The notes under the pieces: model-generated
Told to the model about the DNA's origin: nothing
The model's input: the letters and a program-made list of their open reading frames with translations, nothing else
The model's database searches: none
From: Gracilariopsis chorda
Lineage: Eukaryota > Rhodophyta > Florideophyceae > Gracilariales > Gracilariaceae
Direction: 5' to 3'
DNA length: 64,000 nt
Assembly (NCBI GenBank): GCA_003194525.1
Contig: NBIV01000122.1
Span: 1 to 64,000 of the forward strand
Part shown: positions 28,267 through 39,932 of the stretch, piece by piece
Position numbering within the stretch: the stretch's first letter is position 1
Layout of the letters: every line of letters starts with the position of its first letter
Program-made: the position numbers and the translations under genes

Positions 28267-28900
28267 TCATCGAGCTGATGTTCGGAGCATTCCCAGTCAA
28301 CATTTCGTGAGGCGTTTTTCCACCCGTTGCATTGTTGCGTGGGGTGTTCAAAATATTTGTTGCAGTAACTACTGCTTCTCCCCAGAAGCGTGGGGGCAAT
28401 CCTGCATGTCTTAGCATTGCCCTGACAATCTCCATCGCCCATCGATTGAAGCGTTTGGCCACACCATTCTGCTGCAGTGTGTACGGTGCGCTGTTTTTCC
28501 AGTCAATTTCTTCAGTGGAGAGGTACTTGCGTAGTCCCATATAGTCTGGTGCGTTGTCCGAATATACAATTTTGATCTCTTTCTCTCTTTGTCTCTCAAT
28601 CTTTAGTTGGAAGCACCTGAAGTGACTTGTCATTTCCTCCAGCTCTGACATTAGGTGTACATCTTTGTACCTGGATTTCTTATCGCTGTATGATACAAAG
28701 TACTTTCTGTTCCCAATGCTAGGGGTACTGAGCGGCCCACATATGTCGGTGAATATTACATCTCCAATGTGTCGAATGTCTGTGCTTCTTCCAGCCAGTC
28801 TCAGTCTGGTCTTCTTTCCTTCAATACACGGAACACAGTCTACACCTTGCTGAGGCCTCTCCTCTAGGTTCAGCCCCAACACAGACTTTCTGCTACCCAT
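28226..28900 (-). pseudogene. C2 integrase core, catalytic Glu replaced
   Basis: 224 residues: zinc-domain end C-V-P-C, then F-T-D-I-C-G-P-L with the first Asp, Y-S-D-N-A-P-D-Y with the second, and Q-Q-N-G-V-A-K-R-F-N-R where the Glu of the usual G-x-A-E-R is Lys. The N-terminal H-H pair falls in the broken upstream segment (28949-29164 holds the pre-integrase part, ending V-G-K-E-A-G-H-R-A). Without the Glu the enzyme would be inactive. Confidence 0.85.
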
Positions 28901-29229
28901 ATGACGGACTCGCTGCTTTCCAATATGACCAAGCCTCTCATATCATAGTCATAAACCTTTGGGATCCTTAGCTACTATAGCTCTATGGCCAGCTTCCTTA
29001 CCCACGGTATACAATCCTTCAAATTGCTGCAATTTGATTGTTTTGCCGTCCTTGGTAATGGTGCAGCCGGGTCCGTCCAACCACACCATGTAATCATTCT
29101 CGATCAGTCGTAGGCACGATGCCAAGTTGCAGTTCTTGCCCTTGGCAAAGATTATCTCCGTCAATTCCAGGTCTGATGTGTCCCATTGAAAAAAAAATTA
29201 ACGGTAACGCTCCACCTTTTGCTGCTTGT

Positions 29230-29475
29230 GCACGAATTCCATCGCCAAGGGCAATGGTCCTAGGTTGTACAGGTGTGAAGTGCTCTGCTAGGGAGTTGTC
29301 ACCAACAATGTGGGATTTAGCTCCGGAATCACAAAGCTGTGTTATTTCTGGTGCGCAATGAGGGCCTGAAATCTCCCAGCTCTTTAATAATTCTCACCCT
29401 CCTTATGAACTTTCAATCGACAATCTCGCTTATAGTGGCCTCTCAGTCCGCATTTGAAGCAATTGCCTTTCACTT
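29230..29475 (-). pseudogene. C2 zinc knuckle and protease remnants
   Basis: The minus strand at about 29469-29413 reads C-F-K-C-G-L-R-G-H-Y-K-R-D-C, a canonical C-x2-C-x4-H-x4-C Gag knuckle. At about 29341-29280 it reads C-D-S-G-A-K-S-H-I-V, the retropepsin active site (usual L-D-S-G-A-S-x-H-M). Frames differ, so the link between them is broken. Confidence 0.75.
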
Positions 29476-29521
29476 GGGCCTTCAAGGAAGGTTCCGCTCC
29501 TACTGCATTGGGTGCTGTGAT

Positions 29522-30299
29522 TGTAGTGCAATACCCCGAGATGGGAGCAGAAACAAAAGAGTGTTCGACGTCCTCCTCTGTGAGGGTAGCGCAGCGGCAA
29601 AACCACCTGTGGTGAGCACACGAAGCCGGGTGTAAGACTGGGACTCTCCGTCACGACTAGCATACAGGTATAGAATCCAAGACAGACCACGAAGTGGGAA
29701 AGCGGAAAATGCAGCGACACACGAGTGGTGGGCGACCCGCAAGAGCGCAGCGTTGCGGTGTCCACACGAGTGGGGCGGTGGTAGCGGAGCAACGGTAATC
29801 ACCGGTAGTCGCAGAAACAATGACACCTGTATACGGGACAAAAAAACAATAACTGCTGTAAAAGCGTGCACAGAAACAAACACAGTAGTGGTAAAAATGT
29901 GCTGAAGCTCTACGAGGTGGGTAACTAGGCCTTCACAGGATGGAGTCTCTCCAGATGGAGGTGGACACTCACCAGGGAACCTGAGATAGAGCCAGACACT
30001 CGCTTGTTGCGTTTATTTTGACCCGGGCAGCCGGAGCTCCCTCATATAAGTAGTGGTGGCCCGCGCCCTCACAGTACAGTAGTAATTAACTAATAATATC
30101 CCTAAGGGGGTGCGAAACTCTACACAGGTGTGCCACAAGGCAGCAAATCTGTGCACTACACTTGTCAACCAAATTGGGACCCTTCAAACGGAAACAACAT
30201 ACCGGTGTAACAGTCATACTCCATGGTAGAGAGGTTAGCATCGCCAACGCGGAATATGACTGCACCACGTGCTGATACCGCTATTAGCGTTGCACTTCA
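29522..30299. mobile_element. Solo LTR (778 bp), TSD GTGAT, inserted in C2 gag
   Basis: Ends are TGTAGTGCAA ... TTGCACTTCA, an inverted match of nine in ten, with GTGAT at 29517-29521 and 30300-30304. It separates the C2 Gag N-terminus from the zinc knuckle and codes for nothing recognisable. A TATA-like catataag lies at about 30042. A diverged partial relative begins at 31180 with the same TGYAATACCCC start region. I infer an LTR left after recombination between the two LTRs of a full element; a non-autonomous element with the same ends is the alternative. Confidence 0.8.
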
Positions 30300-30649
30300 G
30301 TGATTGCTGAAATTTCCTTATCGGTGGTCGCCCTGGTGTCATACTCCTGCAGTAGCCGCGCCTTGACCTTATCTCAAGAAAGGTCTTCATCCGGCAACAA
30401 TGTCTGAAATGCAGATATGAATCATCCGTAAACACTGTCTTCTGTGCTGAAGAAACTTAAAAAGACTACGGCAATCTGCATGATCTCTTCAATTAGGCTT
30501 TCTATTGCTTCCAGCCTCAACAAAATCGATTCCAATTCATCTAAGTAGTCAGCCAACACAATTCCTTCCGTGAATCGAGTCTCATGAAGCCTTGTTTGTA
30601 GCTGTACTACAGTGAGTGCATTCTCTGCGGTATAACGTTCCTTCAGCTT

Positions 30650-30925
30650 TCAATACATGACAAAAGGATTTCCTCGTTCCGATGCAATAGCACGCAGCGG
30701 TTTGTCACCCAAAGATTGAACCAAGTACATGCCCCTTTTGAATATTTTGAGCTTCATCTCTTCCAAAAGTGCGTCCATGCTTCCCACATCAGATGGATGC
30801 TCCAAAATGACTTTTAGAAGGTCCTCCGATTCTAAAATTGCTTCAATCCTCATTTTCCACAGCCTAAAATCTTCATGGCGGCTAGCCATAAATCTTGGCA
30901 CCTTCTTCATAGAATCTTCTTCCAT
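30650..30925 (-). pseudogene. C2 Gag N-terminus
   Basis: 91 residues starting MEEDSMKKVPRF. F-R-L-W-K-M-R-I-E-A-I-L is the first capsid motif of copia Gags (usual F-x-x-W-K-x-x-M). The frame stops at 30650 and continues broken through 30480-30310 up to the solo LTR. The start is 101 bp from the 5' LTR. Confidence 0.82.
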
Positions 30926-31025
30926 TGCGATTGTACCTTTACCTGAACAGAGAGGTGTGGTGAAGCACGAGTGACAGAATCAAAGCAATTAGAGGTGCAC
31001 CCACTTTTGTCAGCGATGCTAGAAC

Positions 31026-31179
31026 TGTTGAGTGGGTGGTTGACTCGGCTCCAGAGAGAGCGATTCTGCTTAGATCTTTATATGCACCTATAGAAAACCC
31101 TGCTAAAATCTAAGGTGCTAAGTATTTCAGTGGCGACCGTACAGAAAACCACTCAATACGGATATCATATCAAGGTAGT
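31026..31179 (-). repeat. C2 5' LTR, truncated
   Basis: Matches 25784-25937 and then is cut at 31180 by another LTR-like sequence; the missing part would have held the LTR start on the minus strand. Confidence 0.85.
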
Positions 31180-31603
31180 TGTATTGCAATACCCCTGTGG
31201 GGAGAGCACAACGAAAACGTCCGAATCTTCCTCTCACGAAGTAGGCACTGCGTTAGAGCCCTTCCAAGGATCAGTGCAACAAGCCTGGGTGTAAATCGAG
31301 ACTGACCCTTCCCGACTTGCGCAGTCAGCTTGACTAAACAACGATCAGTATCCTCCAAAGAGGCAGTACACCCACGTGAGTGGCAGTTACACCGTTAGAT
31401 GGGACGCAATGAGTAGCACGGGTTGTAATTTAAAGGGGGCGAGACATGAGCAAAGTAAAATGGGTGTGGTGGTGCTCCAACAGCGAGTCACGCGAGTGGC
31501 TCGACAAAGATCAGCACTGCCAACAAGAGCAAAGGAAATTGAACCGCAGAGCAGGAAATAACCAACATAGTGGATGGGAAATCCAGATAATGGTTTGGGC
31601 GTT
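31180..31603. repeat. Partial relative of the 29522 solo LTR
   Basis: Begins TGTATTGCAATACCCC and aligns loosely with 29522 onward through the gggtgtaa..gactg and cgact words. It is preceded by GTAGT, a possible target duplication whose partner is not seen. It is cut on the right by the left arm of the inverted repeat. Confidence 0.6.
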
Positions 31604-32373
31604 AAACATAACAGGAAGTAGAACCAGCAGGCGTTAATGCCTGTTAGTTCACAACGGAAATTTGCGTGGTCAGATAAGCACTCGGAAAAGTGCAAACCCT
31701 CACAGATAAGACAATCCGAGTGTTCACATATTCTCTTTCGCCAGTGGATGCGTTACAAGGAAAATTGCGGTCACAGTGTACTTCGCTTCAACGTTAGCAC
31801 TTGAATTTGACCGACTGAGTAACTCATGCAACGCATAGTTCTTTGGGTACCCAGCCACTGCGGACTTGATCGAAACGAACGTGTAGATAAGCTTGCGAAG
31901 TCTGTACTGTGCATTCTGTTGAACGAAAACCTACTGGTACCTGTTCATTGATTGGACATCCAGGATCAACTGAAGCTCAAATCAAAGAGTAACAACGCGT
32001 TTTGTATCACCCAAGAGGTTGGCGGGGAGACGAAAGAAACGAGGTATGCGGGTGTGGCGGTGTCGCAGTTTGCGGCCTCTCATGTACTATTACACCTTGT
32101 GGGATCGTATGTGAAGAACAAAACTGTTCGAGCGAGTGCGACAGACCGGCGAAAAGAGATGTTCACCACGTCTTGTTTCAATGCCCGCTGACCGATGCCT
32201 CTCGGTGAGATGACTTACCTACATCGCGAGAAAGAAGGGATCAATCTGTTAGAGTCGATTAGAAGATTACCGTTAAAGTCTTTGACATTTCTCAGGAGAG
32301 AGAACTTTTTGTAGGATAGCCTTCCTGGTGTAACATAATTGGTTGCATCAGATCACATTAAAGAAGAAGAAGA
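31604..32373 (+). mobile_element. LINE 3' end in left arm
   Basis: At about 31838 the plus strand reads W-V-P-S-H-C-G-L then N-E-R-V-D-K-L-A-K, the RNase H end of LINE ORF2. The segment N-E-N-L-L-V-P-V-H aligns with Q-E-N-L-R-V-P-I-D of the LINE at 3930. At about 32100-32205 it gives C-x-x-x-x-x-C ... V-H-H-V-L-F-Q-C-P, the C-terminal motif. Stops and frameshifts interrupt it. The 3' end is the tail taaagaagaagaagaagg. Confidence 0.8.
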
Positions 32374-33156
32374 AGGGGATGATTAATATGGTTGCTCTCG
32401 TGGTAATCGAGTTCGGATAGCCAGATGGACGGCGCCCATTTGATACGAGTGTAGCTCCATATGGCAATCAAACAGAAGAGTTTTGAGGTGAATAGGACAT
32501 TTGAAACCCCTTCGAGCAATGAACGATATGGTTTCTCATGACAGGACTCACGCACGATTTGTTGTGACTCGGGGTTGACTTAACCGCCGGCGGCAGCTCA
32601 AAATTTTCTGTAAATGAAGCCTTCGCCATCCACCGAGTTGCAGCATCGAAATGTCGGTTAGCAGCTGGTCACAAGTGATATTCTCGAGTTTGGACTTTGG
32701 ACGGCATTTCGTAGTTTAGAAACATCTGATGGTCGCTGATTAGGTTATGTACAGAAAGTCTCGTAACTGGCTGAGGATATTAGAGAACTGTTCGGTGAGG
32801 CGCAGGTAAAGAATTTATAGAAGAGCTGGGAGCGATGCGATAGAAGCGGATCCGACGAAACTAATCACATTATTCAAGTATATGAAACGCGGATCGGACG
32901 GAACCGACGATGTAACATGGAAAAGGCAAGATCAGTGGAGGAAGAGAATGTCAGCGTGATCGGAGAGGGATATAGAAAAGAGCACCTTGTTGCGAGTGCA
33001 AAAGATCGACGGGACGGGAAAGAGATAGATAGATAGATACGGCGATGTTTTCATGCGTGAGCGCCGTCACCAGTTCATCAAGAACGGTTGTTGTGACACT
33101 GATTTGCAAGCGCAGCACCAAGTTGCTGATCAATAAACGGTTGTCATGACATTGAA

Positions 33157-33390
33157 ATGCGTGGATCGCTTTACGAAGATACTAAAAAGAAAACGAAGAA
33201 GGCAGACCAGGTGAGCGTCTGTGCCCTCGGCGCCATTTTGAGACGTCAAACTCCCAAGTTTAATGTCAAGAACCAGCAGGCCACGTTGAAACTCGCAAGG
33301 AAGCGAAAACAAACAGATTGCTCGGTTTCAGAGAACACCTGTGGTAGATCGGCCTTGGAAAACTTGCCGTCGGACCAAAACATCTCTTAG
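33157..33390 (+). other. Open frame in left arm, unassigned
   Basis: 77 residues, Lys/Arg-rich at both ends, identical in the right arm (41062-41295, minus). The opposite strand is open over the same stretch too, and the arms are nearly identical, so there is no independent evidence for coding. No family recognised. Confidence 0.25.
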
Positions 33391-33880
33391 CTCTCCACCC
33401 ACGTAGCAAAGCTCAAATTATACTACTTTTGCGGTTTCCTGGAAGATCCGTTAGCCCATGACGAAAGGTTTCGATTGTTCAAGCTCGTTGTATTAAACAT
33501 ATAGTTGTTCAATTGTAAATGTTTGAGTATTGTCCGTGGAATATTGCAATAAGGACCAAAGTATCTCTTTCTTTACTACGTGAACCGAAGCCATGAAGAA
33601 AGATGATAAGCGAAGAACTAAGAAGAAGATGGTCGACTGCGAAAGATGGGCTTTATCGCATAGAAATTAATACAAAAACTCGATTACGTTCCAATCGTGG
33701 GTCCGAATCCTGAAATCTAGAAAACCCGTATTGCCTTCTATATTTCTTCAACAGCTTGCCCCATATTTCCCTAGCATCAGTCTGAAGGAACATCTTCTTT
33801 CCATGCCTGTGGAAACGACGAAAATCAGACCTAGATGGGCGCAATCCCAGGGATCAGTCAACAAAGAGAACATCCAGCGA

Positions 33881-34132
33881 TCAGTAGCGTAATATTAGCA
33901 CAGGAGGGGAACCCGAGGACCGCCATGAAAGAGATCCTACGGAAGTGAGATCCACTTCCGATGGTGCTGTAGACGGTGGACTAATCCTGCATCGACAGGG
34001 AAGGACATCCCTTGAAAACAGCTTTACAGAAACTGCTCTCATTATGTACCTGGCGGTGCACCGGCGGTGGCAGCGGTTGTGCCGCACTTCACGCTTGATT
34101 TCTTGTATTCTGTTCTTCAGAAAAGAGAACAT
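33881..34132 (-). CDS. Small Cys/Arg-rich protein, left-arm copy
   Basis: 83 residues from ATG 34132-34130. Begins M-F-S-F-L-K and holds the basic H-N-R-C-H-R-R-C cluster at about residues 18-25. A TATAAAA lies about 120 bp upstream (34256-34250 on the minus strand), and a palindrome sits 40 bp beyond it. I do not recognise the family; there is no signal peptide or membrane segment. Two relatives lie in the window: an almost identical right-arm copy, cut by a TAG at a Trp codon, and a diverged spacer copy aligned without gaps for about 80 codons. Possible second exon: 33653-33799, in which H-G-K-K-M-F-L is conserved. Coding is supported by the gap-free alignment rather than by any homologue. 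Confidence 0.6.
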   Translation of the reverse strand: MFSFLKNRIQEIKREVRHNRCHRRCTARYIMRAVSVKLFSRDVLPCRCRISPPSTAPSEVDLTSVGSLSWRSSGSPPVLILRY

Positions 34133-34249
34133 GTTGGACAATGTCAAAAGGCGTGAAGGTAGCTGAAAAAGGTATTGGTCGGTTAGGTAGGTATCTGGGG
34201 CGGTTCACGTTGTCCGATCAGCTGGGCAGCGAAGAGTTGAGAGCTTTCC

Positions 34250-34310
34250 TTTTATAGTGTCGCCGGTGCCCTTTACAACGTATTAGGGGGAAATCAATTA
34301 TTGATCCCCA
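34250..34310 (-). promoter_or_regulatory. TATA box and upstream palindrome of left-arm small gene
   Basis: TATAAAA on the minus strand at 34256-34250. Upstream, at about 34287-34308, is the near-palindrome ggggatcaataattgatttcccc. The right arm has both (TATAAAA at 40197-40203). The spacer copy has lost both while keeping the following aaggaaagctctcaa word. Confidence 0.6.
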
Positions 34311-34520
34311 AGCTGTGCTTGATTGAAAACCAATTGGGGGCTGACAAGTGGGAATGGTGTCATTCATTAGCCTGCCACGCTGGCAGCAAAAGTAACGCTG
34401 TTAACCGAAACATCCTCTGTCGATATCGAATGCAACAAATAATCTATTCCATTGAACAGATTCAAGGAGGTTCTTGGAAGCAGACAGTGTTTAAGCATTC
34501 ATTTGCTAAGACAATATAAA

Positions 34521-36170
34521 CTGTGTACATTATTTTAAATAGGTTAAACAAGCCATTGGCTCTACTCTACGTCTATTTCTGTTCTGGCAGAGTACGAAGG
34601 CAGAATAATTGACATTTCTTCACCCCAGATTCGGCGATATTGCTAGCGCTGCTCATAGGGCAGCAGAAAGATTGGCTTTCTTACCACGACAAACAGGTTA
34701 GCGACGAATTCACCGCTGAAGAGGTGAAAAAGTTCTGCCTAACTGACAGTAGAAGAGTAGCCAGCGGCCAAATCTCTCGTGTTTCAGTAGTCTGGCACTG
34801 AAACCATGATCGTTCACTAGAATCTCGCATACGCGCGGATGCGGATGCTTGAGCAACCATACTATGCTTTTCATACAAATGTTTCTATGGAGAACACAGC
34901 CGGCAAACCGGTTTCGAGCTCTGCTCACTGAGAAAACAGCGCACCCATAGATGAAATATCTGCCCGGAATCTGCTGTAGCTGTTCGTTAGACACAGAAGC
35001 ACCCACTTGAAAGGGGAAGATAGAGCATCTGACTCACGGAACAATCGGTTTCTCTGACTCAGTCCAGGCTTTCACAGAGCTTACGAGGCGTAAGTTACGA
35101 AGGAAATTTGCAAACTTTCCCTTAGCACCGTGACAGTCGTGACTACCATTCCACACAGCAAGCAGCGAGAGAGACAAAAGCAAAATCAAAGCTCAAATGG
35201 CGCAAATGCGTTTATCCTGGCTGTGGCGTATTTGTAAGAGACGTTCGGCGGAAGGTCGTGATCGTGGCGCGTCCCTCTTGGAGATCTGCCGGACGACTTG
35301 TTAAATTGTAACACTGTCCGTCAGGGCAGATATCGCCTGAGAACAGAGACACATGTACGTGGCTGGGAGCAGAGACACATCTACGTGTCTGCTGGGAACG
35401 AAGACACGTCTACGTGTCTAAATCTATGTACTATTACAGTATTACTCTCAATAGAATTCTATTCGAGCTAAAACTACCAGTCCGCAGTGGTGCGGTAAAG
35501 GTTATGGAACCATTGGTACCGCAGTTACCACACCACTGCTATGGTGTTGACATGGCGAACCATTGAAGCGCCGTGAAAGCTGGCAAGCTCTGTCTGCCCT
35601 TGTTCAGGACAGCCTGGCCTATGGCCTAATCAACTCAGCATAAAAAGAACCGGTTTCATCCTGACACCTTCCAGCTCTTCACTGCATGGCTGCACGGCCG
35701 CCGCAAGGGCCACCGCGGTCCTTCCCTTAGGACCCACCCCTCCTCCGTCATACTTGGATGAGGCCGATTCAGTCGTAACTGCTTCCCCCCAACCACAGGT
35801 TCTGGATCAAGAGAGGGGATTGTTCTCTTTCGAAGGGGCTTTTTCCCTTCTAGGCGCGGGAAGACCAAGCACTTGCTTCTGGTTGAGATTCATGTGTGCC
35901 CACGTCTTTGGAGGACTCTCCGTGTTAGAATGTTAGCTTGTGTTGCCGAGAGTGTGATAAGTTTTGCTGCAGCGACGATTAGCGCGGCATCCAACGAGTA
36001 ACCTGCTTGGCTATAATGGATTGTGTTTTCTACCCACACAAACTTCTCGTCTCCTCTAAATCCCAGGAATGGCGACGTTCCCACTTTTCAAAGACCCAAA
36101 TGGTTTTCAAACAGCGAGACCGGTGAGTCAATATTTGAAAATTTCGCCTAATGGCCTGTTGAAATGGCAG
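34521..36170. other. Left part of the inverted-repeat spacer
   Basis: No gene recognised. Structures seen: three tandem ~28-bp units at 35341-35420, each holding a palindrome of the form AGACACGTCTACGTGTCT, and a hairpin at 35484-35498 / 35525-35539 (GCAGTGGTGCGGTAA against TTACCACACCACTGC, one mismatch). A cataaaaagaa TATA-like word is at about 35639. Confidence 0.5.
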
Positions 36171-36307
36171 CAGCGGCGTTTCACAAGGAAAGCTCTCAAT
36201 TCTTCACCCCCAGCTAACCGGACACCTTGAACCGTCTCCGATACCTATCCCACTGATCAGCACCCCCATTTCCAGCTCACTTCGTGCTTTGTGACGCATT
36301 GCTCAAC

Positions 36308-36610
36308 ATGATCTCTTTCCTAAAGAAGCGAATATACGAAACCAAGAGTGAACTGCGACGCAACTGCTGCCACCGCCGGTGCGCAGCATGGTGTATTTTG
36401 AGGGCCGCTTCCTTAAATCTCTATTCAAAGGAAATTCTTCCGTGCCGAAGCCGCACTAATCTGCCTTATACGGTGCAATCGGAATTGGATCTCACTTCCT
36501 TGGGACCACTTTCATGCCGATCCTCTGGTTCCCATCCTGTTTTAAATATTGTGCTATTGATCGCTGGTTCTTCGCTTGGGTTGCTGATCCCTGAAATCCC
36601 AAGCATTTAG
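36308..36610 (+). CDS. Small Cys/Arg-rich protein, diverged spacer copy
   Basis: 100 residues from ATG 36308. M-I-S-F-L-K-K-R-I aligns with M-F-S-F-L-K-N-R-I of the arm copies, and N-C-C-H-R-R-C with N-R-C-H-R-R-C. The alignment is gap-free to the S-S-G-S-x-P-V segment, although nucleotide identity is much lower than between the arms. The TATA of the arm copies is replaced by ttcacaa, so it may be silent. A possible second exon starts at about 36628 (H-E-K-K-I-F-L-R), short and ending at TAG near 36681. Function unknown. Confidence 0.5.
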   Translation: MISFLKKRIYETKSELRRNCCHRRCAAWCILRAASLNLYSKEILPCRSRTNLPYTVQSELDLTSLGPLSCRSSGSHPVLNIVLLIAGSSLGLLIPEIPSI

Positions 36611-36863
36611 ATCTGATTGTCGTCGTTATCACAAGCATGAGAAAAAGATCTTTCTTCGGACTAAGGCTAAGGAAATGAAGTAGTTATGTTGATTTTTGTC
36701 CACAGAACAGCACTTGGGATAACGTTTTTCTCGGTTGACTGACTTACAGTTTTTGTCGGGTTCAACGTGGGTTCTATTATTCTATACTACTGCAGATTGG
36801 TTCTGTGGTGTTCAGATTCATAGCTTGCTTTTACTTCTATGCAATAAGTCTCCTACGGAAAGG

Positions 36864-36960
36864 TTTCTATAGAAGCTTCTAGACGCTTCCACATTAATCT
36901 ACATAAAACAGTTTGTAGTTGCTTTTCTTAAGGACCATTCTAGAGTTCTCACAACATCGC
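36864..36960. repeat. Second copy of the 3225 dispersed repeat
   Basis: ttctatagaagcttctagac and aaaacagttt words shared with 3225-3335. Confidence 0.45.
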
Positions 36961-39932
36961 TACCGTGGGTATTCTTTTGGAGAAGCTCGGCAAGGGATAG
37001 CATTGCGCTCACATGGCCGATTTGTTTGATGGCTCGCTCGTAGCCGCGCATGAGCTTCTGCAGGGAGCGACAGAGCTCACTGTGCGAAAGTGACGGGAGC
37101 TCGCCTTTGGTGAAGTTGGCTTTGAATTACCACACCCGTTGCCATTCATGAGCTTCCGCATCGTGCTTACAACTTTTGTCGACCAGCGCACGCACCATTT
37201 GGTACCGTTAGTAGTGTCCACATGTAAGACGCATGCACGCGCATTGGAAATTCTTCTGATACGCGGACTGCGGCGCTGGGCTCGCTAATCGATATGTTAT
37301 ATCACGTGGAGCTCCGTCACAACCGTAACGGTGAATATTATTTTGCAGGTACCGTCGGTACCGGCTCGTGAGCGTTCCTGCGTGAAATACCAAGTGATGA
37401 CACCAAAACTTAAGAAGAGATCCCAAGAAAGTACATGTCATTCTTTCCTTTTTTTTGACTGAGTCATTTGAAACACATTCGAGACGGCGTCCAGATACCG
37501 ATGCGTGACGCACACGCGACGCACTAAGAATTCAATGGTCAGCAAGGAACACCGTGCCGGCGTGTGGTCGCGTCTGTTCTCTCTCCGAATATAGCGCCCA
37601 GCAGCAAAAAAAGGCCCCTCCTCCTCACTGGTATGCAAGATAGGTGGACTGTGTCTCTCTTTGTGCGTCGTTGTACTGTAATTGCCTTTTTGCACTGTCG
37701 GTTATGTGTCGGGAGACAAACGACAGTCAAGTATCTGCATCAAAATGGTTAAGCTAGAGTACGTACCGTTGGTACGCTTGGTACGGCATGCTACCTATGG
37801 TATTACAAGGGTACTATTCTCGATTGAAATGTTATCACGAGCTGGAAGGAGCCGCAGTTGCCTGCAACAGCGTTGCGCCTTACACCATGCATGTCCAACA
37901 GTAGACGCACGGCCCTGCGCAACCGTCCTTAGTAGTGCCACAGTATTGTGAATGCAATGCTGTTCTTGCCCGACATTATCGGTAGCGCATGGCCACGTAA
38001 GACCCTCCCAAAAGACCACCGACCTCTCCTGTAATCTAGTCTGTTTCTAAACTCTTGGGAGGTCAGTATCTTACAGGAATACGACTACACATCGTCAGGA
38101 AGTTGTGCTCCGTTTCTATGGGAATGTAAATTCCAGATTTTCCTGATGGCAACTACTCGCTCCACAATTCCGAAGACCCAGTAGCCGTCAGAAAACATTT
38201 CGGTCCCGCCGTTACATGGATGGAAGTTGCTAGTGACTAGCGCATCAGCAAGATCGGGCCAAACGCTCACCGAGACGCAGCTGCTGGTGCGCCCCTGTCA
38301 CAACGAAATCAAAAGAATAACTGGACGCTGTGCTAGCGCTTCAGACTTGATCCAGGAAGAAGCGCTAAAAAGTATATTCAGACCAGATCCGAGCGCAACA
38401 TCAAAGTCCGTAGCGCTAGCACGGTGTCCAATTCCTTCTTATGGTTTCGGTCTGATATCTGCGCCCTGGCAGCTGTGACTGCGTGATTACTTCACTCGGA
38501 TCGGTTTTCTCTAGCCACACAGACATGTAGACATGTCTTCTTCTCTGGACCCCGCCCAATATTTCAAGCTATCTTAACTTTCATCAAGATATAACGGTGG
38601 CCATTGCGTCCCCTAATCTCTGTGCAGCATCTCACGCTGGTGAACATGGATCTACTCAACACAGGCTTTCTTGCAATACCCTGGCTTGAATCTATACAAC
38701 GCCCGATGATGCACTACTCTCATGGAACCCCGAAAATCCGAACTCTCTGCAAGCCATTCCGCCCTTCTTCCTTTGCTTCTCAAACGAAGACTCAACTGGA
38801 TGTTGTGCAGGAACTTTAGGAGATTGCGCCCTCCACTCTTGATTCCACACGCGTACTGCAACATGAAGCGCACCTACTCGCGCCCCCCGAAAATGTGTGA
38901 TTGACTGCGCCCGCCGGCTCTGTTTTTCAACGATCTGACTCATATTTTCACTGTCGCTTCAGCACAGTTCGCACACGAGTGATGTGCGATCGTACGATAG
39001 AATTGTACGATTTCATTGAAAGAGAGATGGATGGTGATAGTTGTAAACCTCACACAGGTATCTAATATTTAAGCACGGCGAGAATATGCTTCAAAAGTTG
39101 GTTTGTTCAGGAGAGAGCAAATTATTGACGGAAATTAATCCTAGAAAGCAGGCGTCAGAGAGCACAAGACTACAGAATAAATAATGTCAAACTCTAAGTT
39201 TATTGATTAGTCGGTACGCCGTTGGATCCGTCTTGTCCTGCATGATTCGTACGAAGAAACCTTTCATCAATCTAGACCACGGATTTTGGATGGTTGTTTG
39301 TTGCAACTTGGACTTTTATGCCTTGCTCTCGTAACAACTCAAACGAAATGGATGCGCGGCTGCGGTTGACTATCCCTATTTTCTACTACCTCTAGGGAAT
39401 ATTCACGGGCGTATTCGTGACTGACTATTTTGACAAAAACTGGCGTTTGACTAACTACCTGGATAAAAAATAGTCACCAACCTATTTCTTAACAAACTTT
39501 GAAGGACATTGACTTCAGCTCTCTAGAAAAGCGGTGACTATGACCAAGTGGCAAAATAGTGCATCACAAATACGCTCCTGGGCATTTTAGGTGCAGAAGT
39601 AGGCCGACATTTTGCCCTCAGAAAGGGATACAAGCGATAGTGTGGTGACATGTGCACAAGAAGGTAAGGGTGACCGTAGCACAAGTGGGACACAAGCACA
39701 GGTCCGTGAAGATGCAGCACTTAAACGGACGCTGAAGGTGCTAAAGTGCACCTGTATAAGCCTTCAAAGATGGCCTCCGTACTTGCTTTGGTGCATAGCA
39801 TTTGCTGGACAGCTGACGTTCCCCCAGTTGAGTAGAGCTCTCATCGACTCAGAAGCGATTTGATTCTCCTTCAAACAGATTTGTCGCGTACCCCCATATT
39901 TAAATCCCTGTGTCACTACCAACAAATTTCAT
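36961..39932. other. Right part of the inverted-repeat spacer, unassigned
   Basis: Short open frames only, none resembling a known family, and no LTR or LINE signature. Nothing here is repeated in the arms. Confidence 0.5.

Larger units (their letters stand above)
25784..31179 (-). mobile_element. C2: decayed copia element carrying a solo LTR
   Basis: The 3' LTR is 25784-26134 and the 5' LTR is truncated at 31026-31179. Coding on the minus strand, in order from high to low coordinate: Gag, zinc knuckle, protease, integrase, RT, RNase H. The minus-strand PPT (ggcatggggga, 26135-26145) abuts the 3' LTR. CTTGA precedes it on the left, but its partner is missing because another LTR fragment inserted in the 5' LTR at 31180. 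C2 therefore came before that insertion and before the solo LTR at 29522. Every coding domain has frameshifts or stops. Confidence 0.9.
31604..34520 (+). repeat. Left arm of large inverted repeat
   Basis: 2.9 kb matching the reverse complement of 39933-42848. From about 31690 inward the arms look about 98% identical by eye, while 31604-31690 is only about 80% identical. The arm contains a LINE 3' end (31604-32373) and a small gene with its own promoter (34256 to about 33650, minus strand). The inner edge is sharp, at acaatataaa. Confidence 0.95.
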
